From assembly GCF_009377185.1 (NCBI RefSeq), contig NZ_VJZC01000019.1, positions 1-49,032 on the forward strand: 49,032 bases of DNA. Reading direction: 5' to 3'. Positions 6,797-15,558 of the stretch are shown one piece after another (position 1 is the stretch's first letter; the number at the start of each line of letters is the position of its first letter). The notes under the pieces are model-generated. The model was not told the origin of the DNA, ran no database searches, and saw only the letters and a list, made by a program, of their open reading frames with translations. The translations under genes and the position numbers were made by a program. This stretch comes from Streptomyces spongiae (GTDB lineage Bacteria > Actinomycetota > Actinomycetes > Streptomycetales > Streptomycetaceae).

Positions 6797-9618
6797 GCCA
6801 TCTGCCGCCGTACCAGCTCATGCAGCCGACCACCCGTGTCCGCGAGCAACTGCGCCGGCGGGCCCTGCTGGGCCACCTTCCCGTCCTCCATCACGATGAC
6901 GCGGTCGGCGTCCAGCACCGTGGACAGGCGGTGCGCGATGACGACACGGGTGGCGTTGAGGGCCCGCGTGCTCTCGATGACCTTGCGCTGCGTCTCGTTG
7001 TCGAGGGCACTGGTCGCCTCGTCGAAGAACAGGATGCGCGGACGCCGGATCAACGCCTGGGCGATCATCAACCGCTGCCGCTGACCGCCCGAGACGGCGC
7101 CGCTGCCCTGGACGATGGTGTGCAGCCCCATCGGCATCCGCTTGATGTCCTCGGCGAGCCCCGCCATCTCGGCCGCCGCCATCGCCTCCTCGGGCGTGTA
7201 CGGCTCGGTGCCGCAGATGACGTCCAGGATCGAGCCGCTGAACGGCTGCGCGTGCTGGAGCACCACTCCGCACTGGCGGCGCACCGCCGACTGGTCCAGG
7301 GCCCCGAGGTCCTGGCCGTCGTACAGGACGCTGCCCGAGACCGGCTTGTCGAAGCCGATGAGCAGCCGCAGCAGCGTGGACTTGCCACAGCCGCTCGGGC
7401 CGACGATCGCCACGAACTCACCCGGTGAGATCTTGAACGACACGTCGTCCAGGACCAGGGGGCCATCGTCGGCGTACCGGAAGGACAGCCGTCGGGCCTC
7501 CATCGCCCCGGACAGCACGCCAGGCCGGGTGCTCGCCGTGCGCACCTCGGGCTCGGCCTCCAGGACCGGCTTGATCTCCTCGAACAACGGCAGCGCGGAC
7601 ACCCCCGACACGAACGCGCCGGTGAGCTGGGTGACCGAGGTCAGCAGCATGGTCACCGAGGTGTTGAAGGTGAGGAAGGAGGCCGCCGACATCGAGCCGC
7701 GTGCCGGACCCGCCAGCAGCATGAACATCAGCAGCGTGCACAGCGGCAGGTAGACCGCGCCGAGCACCGTGGTGAGGTTCTTGATGCGGCCCACCCGCTG
7801 CTGGAGCTCCCTGCTGCGCGCGAACTCACCCGCCCAGGCCGCGTACGCGTAGTTCTCGGCCGCCGCGACCCGCAGCTTCGGCAGGCCCCGCAGGGTCTGG
7901 AACGCCTGGTTGTTGAGCTTGTTGCTGAGGACCACCAGGCGACGCTGCCAGCGGACCTGCCACAGGCCCAGCCCGAGGAACACGGCGGCGATGACGACGA
8001 GCATGCCGATCGCCGCAAGAGCCATGGGCACGCTGTACCAGAGCAGCAGCGACAGGTTCATCACGCCGACCGTGACCGACTGGGCGACCACCGGGCCGAC
8101 GCCCGCGAGCAGCCGGCGGATCGAGCTGATGCCCATCGCGGCACTGGCGAGTTCGCCCGTGGAGCGGGAGGTGAAGAACTTCGTGGGCAGTCTCAGCAGC
8201 CGGTCCCAGACGGCCGGTTGCAGCGTGGCCTCGATCCGGCCCTCCAGCCGGAGGATCGTGAGGTTCTGCAGCAGCATGAACGCCGCCGACACCACACTCG
8301 CGATGATGATGGCCAGGCAGACCTGCACGATCAGGTTCTCCTGCGCCTTCGGCACGTACTCGCCGAGGACCTTGCCCGTCGCGACCGGCACGAGTGCGCC
8401 CAGGGCGACCGTGACCAGCCCGCTGACCAGCAGGTTGCCGAGGTCGCCGCGCGTTCCACCGAGACTGAAGCGCAGGAGGCGCAGAGGGCTCAACATCCGT
8501 TCGGGCAACGGGCGGTAGAACATCACCGCACGTTCCTCGAACTCCGCCGCGTTCGCCTTCTCGATCGGCGTCTCCCGGCCGGAGGACGGCTGCACGGCCA
8601 CGTATCCGCCGCGCCGCCACAGCAGCGCGACCGGCGCGCCCGACAGGGCCCGGTGGCCCACCAGCGGGCCGGTGTTCTCCCGCCACCAGCGCCCGGTGAG
8701 GCGTACGGCACGGGTACGGACGCGCGAGGCGACCGCGATGCGCTCGACCGGGTCGATCCGGTCGCTCTCCGTGCCGCTCTGCGCGGGCTCGGAGAGCTTG
8801 ATGCCCGCCGCGCCGGCGACGAGTTGGCAGGCCGCGTACGTGGCGTCGTCGTCCGCCGACGTAGTGCGCCGCGCCGACGGCTTGCCCATGGAGGCCAGCA
8901 GCGTCCGGTCGGCCTGGGCACGCACCGCCTCGCCCGCCTTGATCCCGGCGGCCGTACGGTCCTCGTGGGTGCGCTCCAGCTGCTCGATCCACCGGTCCAG
9001 GGTGGCCAGCAGGCGGTACTGCTGGTCGACCATGCCCTGCCAGACCCCGGGGTCCATCAGCAGGTCGGCCGCCGCCTCGGTGCCGTACAGGGAGCCGTAC
9101 TGGACGCTGCCCGGAGGCACCTGCATCCAGAAGACGTCGTCGTCGGTGAGCGCGGCCGCGTTCTCGGTGGCCATCGGTGCCTGGAAGAGGATCGACAGGC
9201 TGCGGCCGACGCCCAGGGCGAGGGCGTACTCCAGCGGGCTGGTCGTGGGCGGTACGTACTGCGGGTTGCCGTACTCGTCGTAGGACCAGCTGGCGGTGTC
9301 GGGCTGCTGGTACAGCTCGCGCAGGCCGATACGGCGGACGACGCAGTCGCGCAACGGGCGGGCCACCAGGGTGTGCTGGGGCCCGGGGACCGGGCCGAGC
9401 AGCAGGGAGCCAGCCTCCAGGCGGCCCAGATGGTGCCAGTGGCCCTGCTGCACGGCGTCGACCGCGAACAGGTCGAGCGCGCCCGAGGCGACGAGCCAGA
9501 GGACCTGGGGGCCCTCCAGGTCGAGGCGGCTCTGGCCGGTGCAGTCGATGTAGGTGCCCATGGCGCCGAGTGCGCCGAGGACGACATCCCCCTCGTGCCC
9601 TTCGTGAACGGTCGTCAT
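6793..9618 (-). CDS. NHLP-type bacteriocin/peptide export ABC transporter, permease/ATPase without peptidase
   Basis: 941 residues. About the first 370 residues form a cytoplasmic extension (not a C39 peptidase). This is followed by a six-helix ABC exporter membrane domain and an ATPase: Walker A IVGPSGCGKST, signature VSGGQRQRL, Walker B ILFFDEATSALD. The arrangement matches the second ABC subunit of NHLM/NHLP-type peptide export systems. It starts 1 nt after the stop of the peptidase-bearing exporter, so the two are an operon and likely form a heteromeric or successive export machine in the membrane. Its substrate is inferred to be the double-glycine peptides of this window. Confidence 0.9.
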   Translation of the reverse strand: MTTVHEGHEGDVVLGALGAMGTYIDCTGQSRLDLEGPQVLWLVASGALDLFAVDAVQQGHWHHLGRLEAGSLLLGPVPGPQHTLVARPLRDCVVRRIGLRELYQQPDTASWSYDEYGNPQYVPPTTSPLEYALALGVGRSLSILFQAPMATENAAALTDDDVFWMQVPPGSVQYGSLYGTEAAADLLMDPGVWQGMVDQQYRLLATLDRWIEQLERTHEDRTAAGIKAGEAVRAQADRTLLASMGKPSARRTTSADDDATYAACQLVAGAAGIKLSEPAQSGTESDRIDPVERIAVASRVRTRAVRLTGRWWRENTGPLVGHRALSGAPVALLWRRGGYVAVQPSSGRETPIEKANAAEFEERAVMFYRPLPERMLSPLRLLRFSLGGTRGDLGNLLVSGLVTVALGALVPVATGKVLGEYVPKAQENLIVQVCLAIIIASVVSAAFMLLQNLTILRLEGRIEATLQPAVWDRLLRLPTKFFTSRSTGELASAAMGISSIRRLLAGVGPVVAQSVTVGVMNLSLLLWYSVPMALAAIGMLVVIAAVFLGLGLWQVRWQRRLVVLSNKLNNQAFQTLRGLPKLRVAAAENYAYAAWAGEFARSRELQQRVGRIKNLTTVLGAVYLPLCTLLMFMLLAGPARGSMSAASFLTFNTSVTMLLTSVTQLTGAFVSGVSALPLFEEIKPVLEAEPEVRTASTRPGVLSGAMEARRLSFRYADDGPLVLDDVSFKISPGEFVAIVGPSGCGKSTLLRLLIGFDKPVSGSVLYDGQDLGALDQSAVRRQCGVVLQHAQPFSGSILDVICGTEPYTPEEAMAAAEMAGLAEDIKRMPMGLHTIVQGSGAVSGGQRQRLMIAQALIRRPRILFFDEATSALDNETQRKVIESTRALNATRVVIAHRLSTVLDADRVIVMEDGKVAQQGPPAQLLADTGGRLHELVRRQMA

Positions 9619-9619
9619 C

Positions 9620-11869
9620 TCACCGCTCCCTGACCAGCTGGGCGTACGCGCCGCCGTGCGCCACCAGCTCGTCGTGCCGTCCGCGCTCCACGATCGTCCC
9701 GTGGTCGAGGACGACGATCTCGTCGCTGTCGCGGACCGTGCTGAGCCGGTGCGCGATCACCACGCAGGCGCAGCCCCGCTTGCGCAGGTTGTCCATGACG
9801 ACCAGTTCGGTCTCCGCGTCCAGCGCGCTCGTCACCTCGTCCAGGACCAGGATGCTGGGCCTGCGCACCAGCGCGCGGGCGATCTCCAGGCGCTGGCGCT
9901 GGCCACCGGAGAAGTTCCGGCCGTCCTGCTCCACCCGGCTGTGGATGCCGCCCGGCCGGCGCATCACCACGTCGTACAGCGCCGCGTCCTCCAGCGCGGA
10001 CACGACCGCGTCGTCCGGGATCGACGGGTCCCACAGCGCCACGTTGTCCCGGACCGTGCCCTCGAAGAGGAACACGTCCTGGTCGACGAAGGAGACCGAG
10101 GCGGCCAGCGCGCCGCGCGGGATGTCGTCCAGCCGCTGACCGTCGATGCGGATCACACCCTCCCACGGTGTGTAGAGGCCGGAGATCAGCCGGGAGACGG
10201 TGGACTTGCCGCTGCCCGAGCCGCCCACCAGCGCCACCTGCTGTCCCGGGCCCACCGTCAGGTCGAAGCCGGTCAGCAGCGGCTTGTCGAGCGGGCTGTA
10301 GCCGAACGAGATGTTCTGCAGCTCGACGTGCCCGTGCAGCCGGCGCGTGGACTGGGCCCCCTCCCGGCGGGCGTACAGCGGGTCCGCCTGGAAGTTCTCC
10401 ACGTCCTTCAGGCGGGCCACGTCGGCCGCGAAGTCCTGGATGCGGCCCGCGACGCCGTTCAGCCGGGTGATCGGCGCGGTGAAGCGGGTCACCAGCGCCT
10501 GGAACGCGACCAGCAGACCGACCGAGATATGGCCCTCGACCGCCCGCATGCCGCCGATCCACAGGATGAGCGCGCTGTTCAGCGTGGCCAGCGTCGGCGC
10601 GACCACACCCAGCCAGGCGCTCGGCACCCCGAGGCGCTGCTGCTCCTCCAGGGTGGTGGCGTGCTGACCGGCCCACTTGCGGAAGTAGCCGTCCTCGCCG
10701 CCGGTGGCCTTCATCGTCTCGATCAACTGCAGGCCGGTGTACGAGGTGTTGGTGAGCCGTGCGCTGTCGGCGCGCAGTTTCGCCGTACGGGTCGCGCGCA
10801 GCTTGACGACCACCCGCATCGCCACCACGTTGAGCAGGGCCACGCCGATGCCGACGAAGGTGAGCTGCGGGTCGTAGGTGTAGAGCAGCACCGCGTAGAG
10901 CACGACCACGACCGCGTCCACGCCCGCCGCCGCGAGGTCACGGGCCAGGGTCTCGGCCACCGCGTCGTTCGACTGGAGTCGCTGTACGAGGTCGGCGGGG
11001 CTGCGCTGGGAGAAGAAGGTGACCGGCAGGCGCAGCAGATGGCGCAGGAAGCGGGCGCTGGAGAGTGTCGAGGAGATGATGCGGCCGCGCAGCAGGTTGG
11101 TCTGCTGGAGCCAGGTCAGCACGACGGTCAGCGCCACCGTCGTGCCCATCGAAGCGAACAGCACTCCCAGGAGCGAGGTCTGGCCGCCGATCAGGAACAT
11201 GTCGATGTACGTACGGCTCAGCGCGGGCACGGCCGCGCCCACCGCCACCAGCAGCAGGCTCGCCAGTACGGCGGCGGGCATGGTGCCCGAGGTGCCGCGC
11301 AGCCGGGCCGGCATGGCGCCGAGCACGCCCGGCCTGCGCCCGCCGCGCGCGAAGTCCTCGCCGGGCTCCATGACGAGGACGACCCCGGTGAAGCTGGCGT
11401 CGAAGTCCTCCATGGGCACGAACCGGCGGCCCTTGCCGGGGTCGTTGATGTGCACGCCACGGCGGCCGAAGCGGCGCCCCATGCCGTCGTAGACGACGTA
11501 GTGGTTGAACTCCCAGAACAGGATGGCCGGCGCCTTGACCTCGGCGAGCGCGGCCAGGTCCATCTGCATGCCCTTGGCGGTCAGCCCGTAACTCCGGGCC
11601 GCCTTGAGGAGGTTGCTCGCACGCGAGCCGTCGCGGGAGACACCGCAGGCGATGCGCAGTTCCTCCAGTGGGATGTGACGTCCGTAGTACCCGAGCACCA
11701 TGGCGAGGGACGCGGCACCGCACTCCACGGCCTCCATCTGGAGGACGGTCGGGGTCCGGACGGTCTTCTGCTTCCGCTTGGGCCTGGGCGCGGGGCGCTT
11801 CGGCGCCGCCTTGCGCCGGCCGCGCACGGGTGGTGGAGCGGTCTCCTGGGACGCGCCGGACGCACTCAC
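9620..11869 (-). CDS. Peptidase-containing ABC exporter (C39 peptidase-permease-ATPase)
   Basis: 749 residues. A basic tail (to about residue 38) leads into a C39 peptidase with its whole triad visible: Cys50 in QMEAVECGAASLAMVL, His123 in EFNHYVVYDG and Asp143 in HINDPGKG. Next come about six membrane helices (roughly 200-440) and an ATPase with Walker A LVGGSGSGKST, signature FSGGQRQRLEIARAL and Walker B ILVLDEVTSALD. Such proteins cut leaders after Gly-Gly and export the core peptide. GTG 11869 overlaps the adaptor gene's stop as GTGA, so translation is coupled. It is the expected processing enzyme for the precursors at 12825-13040 and 48785-48985. Confidence 0.93.
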   Translation of the reverse strand: MSASGASQETAPPPVRGRRKAAPKRPAPRPKRKQKTVRTPTVLQMEAVECGAASLAMVLGYYGRHIPLEELRIACGVSRDGSRASNLLKAARSYGLTAKGMQMDLAALAEVKAPAILFWEFNHYVVYDGMGRRFGRRGVHINDPGKGRRFVPMEDFDASFTGVVLVMEPGEDFARGGRRPGVLGAMPARLRGTSGTMPAAVLASLLLVAVGAAVPALSRTYIDMFLIGGQTSLLGVLFASMGTTVALTVVLTWLQQTNLLRGRIISSTLSSARFLRHLLRLPVTFFSQRSPADLVQRLQSNDAVAETLARDLAAAGVDAVVVVLYAVLLYTYDPQLTFVGIGVALLNVVAMRVVVKLRATRTAKLRADSARLTNTSYTGLQLIETMKATGGEDGYFRKWAGQHATTLEEQQRLGVPSAWLGVVAPTLATLNSALILWIGGMRAVEGHISVGLLVAFQALVTRFTAPITRLNGVAGRIQDFAADVARLKDVENFQADPLYARREGAQSTRRLHGHVELQNISFGYSPLDKPLLTGFDLTVGPGQQVALVGGSGSGKSTVSRLISGLYTPWEGVIRIDGQRLDDIPRGALAASVSFVDQDVFLFEGTVRDNVALWDPSIPDDAVVSALEDAALYDVVMRRPGGIHSRVEQDGRNFSGGQRQRLEIARALVRRPSILVLDEVTSALDAETELVVMDNLRKRGCACVVIAHRLSTVRDSDEIVVLDHGTIVERGRHDELVAHGGAYAQLVRER

Positions 11870-12672
11870 GGCAGCAGCCAATCGATCGGACGCTGATCGG
11901 CCATGCGGATCGCACCTGTGGCCATGGTCATGGAGGTGAGCTTGTACGGCGGCCCGTCCTGCGAGGACCACTTGTAGCCGGACTTGGTGGCGGCCCTGCG
12001 GTCCAGCCGCACCAGCACGGCCACGGGACGGCCCCTCTTCGTGAACTGCTCGCCCAACTGGCTGTCGCCGAGGAACGCGGTGATCGACTGCGGGGTCTGG
12101 GCGGCCCGGTCCACGGACTTCACATGGCCGCGCAGCACGCCGTACTCCTGGGTCGGCACCGACTGCACGGTGAGGTCCACCGAGGCGTCCTCGGGGATCG
12201 TGGCGGCGTTCTCGGCGGGCACGTACACGGTCGCGTACAGCGGGTCGTCGGCCTTGGCGACCTTCTCGACGGCCGCGACGTCGGCGCCGGGGGAGATGAT
12301 CTGGCCCATCTGGGCGGCGAGCGCGGTGATCCGGCCCGCGGCGACGGTGCGTACGACCGTCTCGCCCTGCTCGGTACGGACCTTGAGGACGGGGGCCTTC
12401 GCGGGGAGCCGCTGGCCCTGCTGGGCGAGTACGGCGGTGACCTGTCCGGCGACGGGGCTCTGGAGGACGTAACTGCCCTGCCCGTGCGTCAGGATGGCGG
12501 GCGCGCTGACGGTGGACGCCACCGAACCGGTCGCGGCCCACACGGACGCGGCGGCCATCACGACCACCGTCACCGACAGCACCAGCCAGCCCTGGGGGCG
12601 GGCGAAGCGCACCGGGAGATCGAGTTCCTCGGGCGACTGCAGCTTGGCGAGGGCCTGTTGGCGGAACTGCAC
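11866..12672 (-). CDS. HlyD-like secretion adaptor of the peptide export operon
   Basis: 268 residues. A short cytoplasmic N-terminus, one membrane helix (about residues 29-50) and then a biotinyl-lipoyl-like barrel: SPVAGQVTAVLAQQGQRLP, then VAAGRITALAAQMGQIISPG. It matches the NHLM-type bacteriocin secretion protein in length and architecture. It would link the exporters across the envelope. GTG 12672 is preceded by GAGGGAAG at good spacing, and its stop overlaps the start of the peptidase exporter. It follows the precursor gene after a hairpin. Confidence 0.87.
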   Translation of the reverse strand: MQFRQQALAKLQSPEELDLPVRFARPQGWLVLSVTVVVMAAASVWAATGSVASTVSAPAILTHGQGSYVLQSPVAGQVTAVLAQQGQRLPAKAPVLKVRTEQGETVVRTVAAGRITALAAQMGQIISPGADVAAVEKVAKADDPLYATVYVPAENAATIPEDASVDLTVQSVPTQEYGVLRGHVKSVDRAAQTPQSITAFLGDSQLGEQFTKRGRPVAVLVRLDRRAATKSGYKWSSQDGPPYKLTSMTMATGAIRMADQRPIDWLLP

Positions 12673-12772
12673 GGGACTTCCCTCACCTGCTCGGAAGGAG
12701 TGCGAAGCGCCCGCGCGCGAAGGAGGGGACGTTACCGGGTCCCGTGCGGCGGGCGGGTTTTACGGCAACCGA

Positions 12773-12805
12773 GAGCCCCGGAACCGGGAGACGGTTCCGG
12801 GACTC
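12773..12805 (-). terminator. Hairpin between precursor peptide gene and exporter genes
   Basis: CCCGGAACCG (12777-12786) pairs with CGGTTCCGGG (12792-12801) across a 5-nt loop, and outer GAG/CTC bases extend the stem. It lies 20 nt past the precursor stop and 100 nt before the HlyD start, suited to partial termination so that precursor RNA exceeds transporter RNA. Confidence 0.55.
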
Positions 12806-12824
12806 AGGGTCGATGAGGTGCGGC

Positions 12825-13040
12825 TCAGAGACCGGCGACCAGGCCCGTGACCGGGGCCGTGTTCAGGCCGGTGGTGCCCTCGACGGTGCCGACAACCGTG
12901 TCCACGGTGGAGGACAGCGGCACAACGCCGTCCAGCGCGCCGGTGAGGGTGTTGACCGCGTTCACGGACAGACCGCCGGAGACGTTGTCGAGGTCGGCGT
13001 CCGAGATCTCGACGGTCTCAACCTGGGGGGTGGAGTTCAT
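12825..13040 (-). CDS. Cysteine-free double-glycine leader precursor peptide
   Basis: 71 residues. The 23-residue leader ends in ISDADLDNVSGG, a classic double-glycine cleavage site for C39 exporters. The 48-residue core is rich in Val, Thr, Leu and Gly (for example NTLTGALDGVVPLSSTVDT) with no Cys, Lys, Arg or aromatic residue. ATG 13040 is chosen because AAGGGAAG stands 7 nt before it; an in-frame ATG at 13070 lacks such a site. It is the first gene of the HlyD/C39-ABC/ABC operon. Lack of Cys excludes lanthionine and disulphide crosslinks. Function (bacteriocin, signal or surface peptide) is unknown. Its leader matches that at 48785-48985 in 17 of 23 positions. Confidence 0.8.
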   Translation of the reverse strand: MNSTPQVETVEISDADLDNVSGGLSVNAVNTLTGALDGVVPLSSTVDTVVGTVEGTTGLNTAPVTGLVAGL

Positions 13041-13070
13041 GTTGGAACTTCCCTTCGTATGGATATTCAT

Positions 13071-13091
13071 AAGGGGGAGAGCGGCCCCCTT
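13071..13091 (-). promoter_or_regulatory. Stem-loop in the leader of the precursor transcript
   Basis: AAGGGGG (13071-13077) and CCCCCTT (13085-13091) form a perfect 7-bp stem with a 7-nt loop, ending 30 nt upstream of the chosen ATG and just before the ribosome-binding site. It could stabilise the message or gate translation. Confidence 0.45.
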
Positions 13092-13131
13092 CTGGAACAG
13101 ACGGTCGGCCGCCCCGCAGGCTTCGTCCGCC

Positions 13132-13147
13132 GGTTCCCCGGGGAACC
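13132..13147. promoter_or_regulatory. 16-bp perfect palindrome upstream of the precursor gene
   Basis: GGTTCCCCGGGGAACC is fully self-complementary and begins 92 bp upstream of the precursor ATG. It resembles a dimer operator. A related CGGGAA-N3-TTCCCG repeat precedes the second precursor gene. Confidence 0.4.
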
Positions 13148-13471
13148 TTCGGGCGCCTCCCGCGGTGCGATGGATCAAAGCACGCCCGCGCTCCGCGCTT
13201 CCAATCAACGACACGTCTCACCAGGCAACTTGAGACCGCGATGGGTGCAACGGTGCAGAACCGCACACGACTGGGTGGCGACTTCTTCACACAGGGCGCG
13301 GCATCGTCGCATCCCCGTCGTTGCCACCCGCACAACGAAGGGGACACTCCGGTCGCAATGACGCGGCACGCTCTCGGGAGCTGTGCGGATTCGTCGTGTG
13401 CCGTGCCTTGGTTGCGCAATCGGTGTGGAGATTCGCTGAAGCCAGGATTCGGCACCGTGTCGTGAACGGAT

Positions 13472-13489
13472 CGCTACTGATCGGTAGCG
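13472..13489. repeat. Inverted repeat CGCTAC-TGATCG-GTAGCG
   Basis: CGCTAC (13472-13477) and GTAGCG (13484-13489) flank TGATCG, and GGATCG flanks the unit on both sides. This may be an operator for either divergent gene; no function can be assigned. Confidence 0.3.
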
Positions 13490-13958
13490 GATCGTGTGGG
13501 GTGCGCCTGGAGTGCGCTCAAGGTGCTGTCGTGACCGGAGTGAGGCGTTCCTGCGGCGTGCCCGCATCTGTCGTCGCGTTCGCTTCCGCGACGGGGTGCC
13601 GCGAGTTGGTGGGCTCCGGGGTGGCCGTCATGGGGGAGTGGGCGAAGCGCGTCGCGCCCTCGGTCGCCCCGCGTCGGCGGCCGGTGATGCCGGGTCCGAC
13701 GGGATGCAACCCCGCAGGACCGTCCGCCGTCACACCGTCAGACGTTCACTCAACTCCCGTGCGGAAAGCCAGTGTTCAAGGGGGCATGGGGCGACGTTGT
13801 CGGAAATGATCTTCTCTGTCCTGACACGATTCAGCGTTCTCAACTGATTCTTACGTCCGTTGAACACCCCACCCGACACGTGCGTATCAACAGGCATCCA
13901 GGCGCCCCAGTCACTGTCGGACGGGTGGCCCTGGCCCCCGTCCCCAGGAGGTTCAGAG

Positions 13959-15362
13959 TTGAGTCACAAACGCACACCCAAGCGCAAGGCTGTCATCGCG
14001 GCAGGAAGCGTGGTGGCGCTCGGAGCGGCGGCACTTATCATCCCCAACGCCATGGCGGGGCAGTCGGACGACAACACCAAGGCTGCCGCCCCCAAGACGT
14101 TCACGGCGGCCGACGTCCCGGACGTGGCCGGTCAGCTCGAAGAACTGCTCGGTGACGCGTTCGCGGGCTCCTACTACGACGGCGACCAGCAGCAGATCAT
14201 CATCAACGTGGTCGGCGACAACAGCCAGGTGATCCAGCAGATCGAGTCCGCGGGCGCCGTTCCGAACGAGGTCGAGAACAGCACCGAGGCGATCAAGGCC
14301 GCCGAGGCGACGCTGAAGGCGGACGCGTCGATCCCGGGCACCGCCTGGGCCGTCGACCCGAAGACCAACGAGATCCGTGTCACCGCCGACTCCACCGTCA
14401 CCGGCGCCACGTGGGACAAGGTGCAGTCGACGGTCAAGTCGCTCGGCGACGGCGTCGCGACCGTCAAGAAGTCCGCGGGCACCTTCAAGACGTTCGCCGA
14501 GGGCGGCGACGCCATCTTCGGCGGCGGTGCACGCTGCTCGCTCGGCTTCAACGTCACCAACGCCGAGGGCAACCCGGCGTTCCTGACCGCGGGTCACTGC
14601 GGTGTCGCGGCCGCCGAGTGGTCGGAGGAGGAGAACGGCGCGCCGATCGGCACCGTCGACGCGCAGACGGCCACCTTCCCCGGTGAGGGCGACTTCGCGC
14701 TGGTCAACTACGACGACCCGGCCACCGAGGCGGCCAGCACCGTGGACACCGGCGACGGCAACCAGGTGGAGATAACCGAGGTCGGCGAGGCCACGGTCGG
14801 CCAGCCGGTCATCCGTATGGGCTCCACCACCGGCCTCAACGACGGCGAGGTCACGGGCCTCAACGCCACGGTCAACTACCCGGAGGGCACGGTCACCGGG
14901 CTCATCCAGACCAACGTCTGCGCCGAGCCGGGCGACAGCGGCGGCTCCCTGTTCACCGAGGACGGCGCCGCCATCGGTCTGACCTCCGGCGGCAGCGGCG
15001 ACTGCACCGCCGGCGGCGAGACGTTCTTCCAGCCCGTCAGCACCGCCCTGGAGGCGACCGGCGCGACCCTCGGTGAGGGCGGCGCGGCCGGCGGCGGCGA
15101 GGCCGGTGCCGGTGAGGAAGCGGGCGCCGGTGAGGAAGCGGGCGCCGGTGGCGCTGCCGGTGCCGGCGAAGAGGCCGGTGCGGGCGAGGAAGCCGGTGCG
15201 GGTGGAGAGGCCGGTGCCGGCGAGGAAGCCGGCGCGGGTGGAGAGGCCGGTGCCGGTGAGGAAGCCGGTGCGGGCGAAGAGGCCGGAGCCGGTGAGGAAG
15301 CCGGTGCCGGTCAGGAAGTGGAAGTCGAGGACGGCGGCGGCATCAGCGTCACCAACCCCTGA
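13959..15362 (+). CDS. Secreted chymotrypsin-like (S1) serine protease with pro-region and repeat tail
   Basis: 467 residues, TTG start 7 nt after a perfect AGGAGG. A signal peptide (basic SHKRTPKRK, hydrophobic core, cut near AMA-GQ) precedes a pro-region of about 140 residues resembling alpha-lytic/streptogrisin pro-domains. The catalytic domain follows with His213 (LTAGHCG), Asp245 (GDFALVNY) and Ser327 (EPGDSGGSLF). After residue 379 come 12 units of six residues (E/G-E-A-G-A-G), a strongly acidic, glycine-rich tail ending QEVEVEDGGG. The protease should act outside the cell. The tail is unlike a cellulose/chitin-binding domain and could tether or extend the enzyme. It ends before a strong terminator. 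Confidence 0.93.
   Translation: MSHKRTPKRKAVIAAGSVVALGAAALIIPNAMAGQSDDNTKAAAPKTFTAADVPDVAGQLEELLGDAFAGSYYDGDQQQIIINVVGDNSQVIQQIESAGAVPNEVENSTEAIKAAEATLKADASIPGTAWAVDPKTNEIRVTADSTVTGATWDKVQSTVKSLGDGVATVKKSAGTFKTFAEGGDAIFGGGARCSLGFNVTNAEGNPAFLTAGHCGVAAAEWSEEENGAPIGTVDAQTATFPGEGDFALVNYDDPATEAASTVDTGDGNQVEITEVGEATVGQPVIRMGSTTGLNDGEVTGLNATVNYPEGTVTGLIQTNVCAEPGDSGGSLFTEDGAAIGLTSGGSGDCTAGGETFFQPVSTALEATGATLGEGGAAGGGEAGAGEEAGAGEEAGAGGAAGAGEEAGAGEEAGAGGEAGAGEEAGAGGEAGAGEEAGAGEEAGAGEEAGAGQEVEVEDGGGISVTNP
15096..15311 (+). repeat. 12 tandem 18-bp repeats inside the protease gene
   Basis: Twelve consecutive 18-nt units encode (E/G)(E/A)AGAG. Units vary mainly at synonymous sites (GCC/GCG, GGT/GGC) and at the first two codons. 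Because units are multiples of three, slippage would alter tail length without breaking the frame. Confidence 0.85.
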
Positions 15363-15426
15363 TCCACCTCCCGGCCCCATGAGCCGCTGACCCGGCCGTA
15401 TCCAGCGGTTCCGGACCGGGCAGCGC

Positions 15427-15462
15427 AACGGTCCGGCCCTCCGGCGGGAGGGCCGGACCGTT
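15427..15462 (+). terminator. Strong terminator after the protease gene
   Basis: AACGGTCCGGCCCTCC (15427-15442) pairs perfectly with its complement at 15447-15462 across a GGCG loop, a 16-bp stem 65 nt after the stop. There is no long T-run, as usual in Streptomyces. Confidence 0.85.
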
Positions 15463-15558
15463 CTGCGCCTCCGGGCACATGGGCACTGAGCACTGATGCC
15501 CGCCCCGGAACTGTCACAAGGGCTGCGCGGCCGTCCGGGAAGCGCTGTAATTGCGGAC

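Larger units (their letters stand above)
13041..13958. other. 918-bp divergent intergenic region between precursor and protease genes
   Basis: No frame here has streptomycete codon bias together with a start signal. It holds the leader hairpin (13071-13091), a 16-bp palindrome (13132-13147), the CGCTAC/GTAGCG repeat (13472-13489) and the protease ribosome-binding site AGGAGG (13946-13951). The part from about 13240 to 13470 and from 13740 to 13900 is less GC-rich than coding DNA, as expected for promoters. No -35/-10 pair stands out well enough to call. Confidence 0.55.

Noticed and set aside
9656..11896. 746-codon plus-strand frame across the C39 exporter
   Set aside because: Opposite to an exporter with all catalytic motifs; low-complexity His/Gln/Arg/Ala-rich product.
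12825..13040. Lanthipeptide precursor
   Set aside because: The core has no Cys and no LanM, LanB/C or LanKC enzyme lies in the window; only double-glycine export is supported.
15096..15311. CRISPR-like array
   Set aside because: Repeats are contiguous 18-bp units without spacers, in frame within the protease gene.
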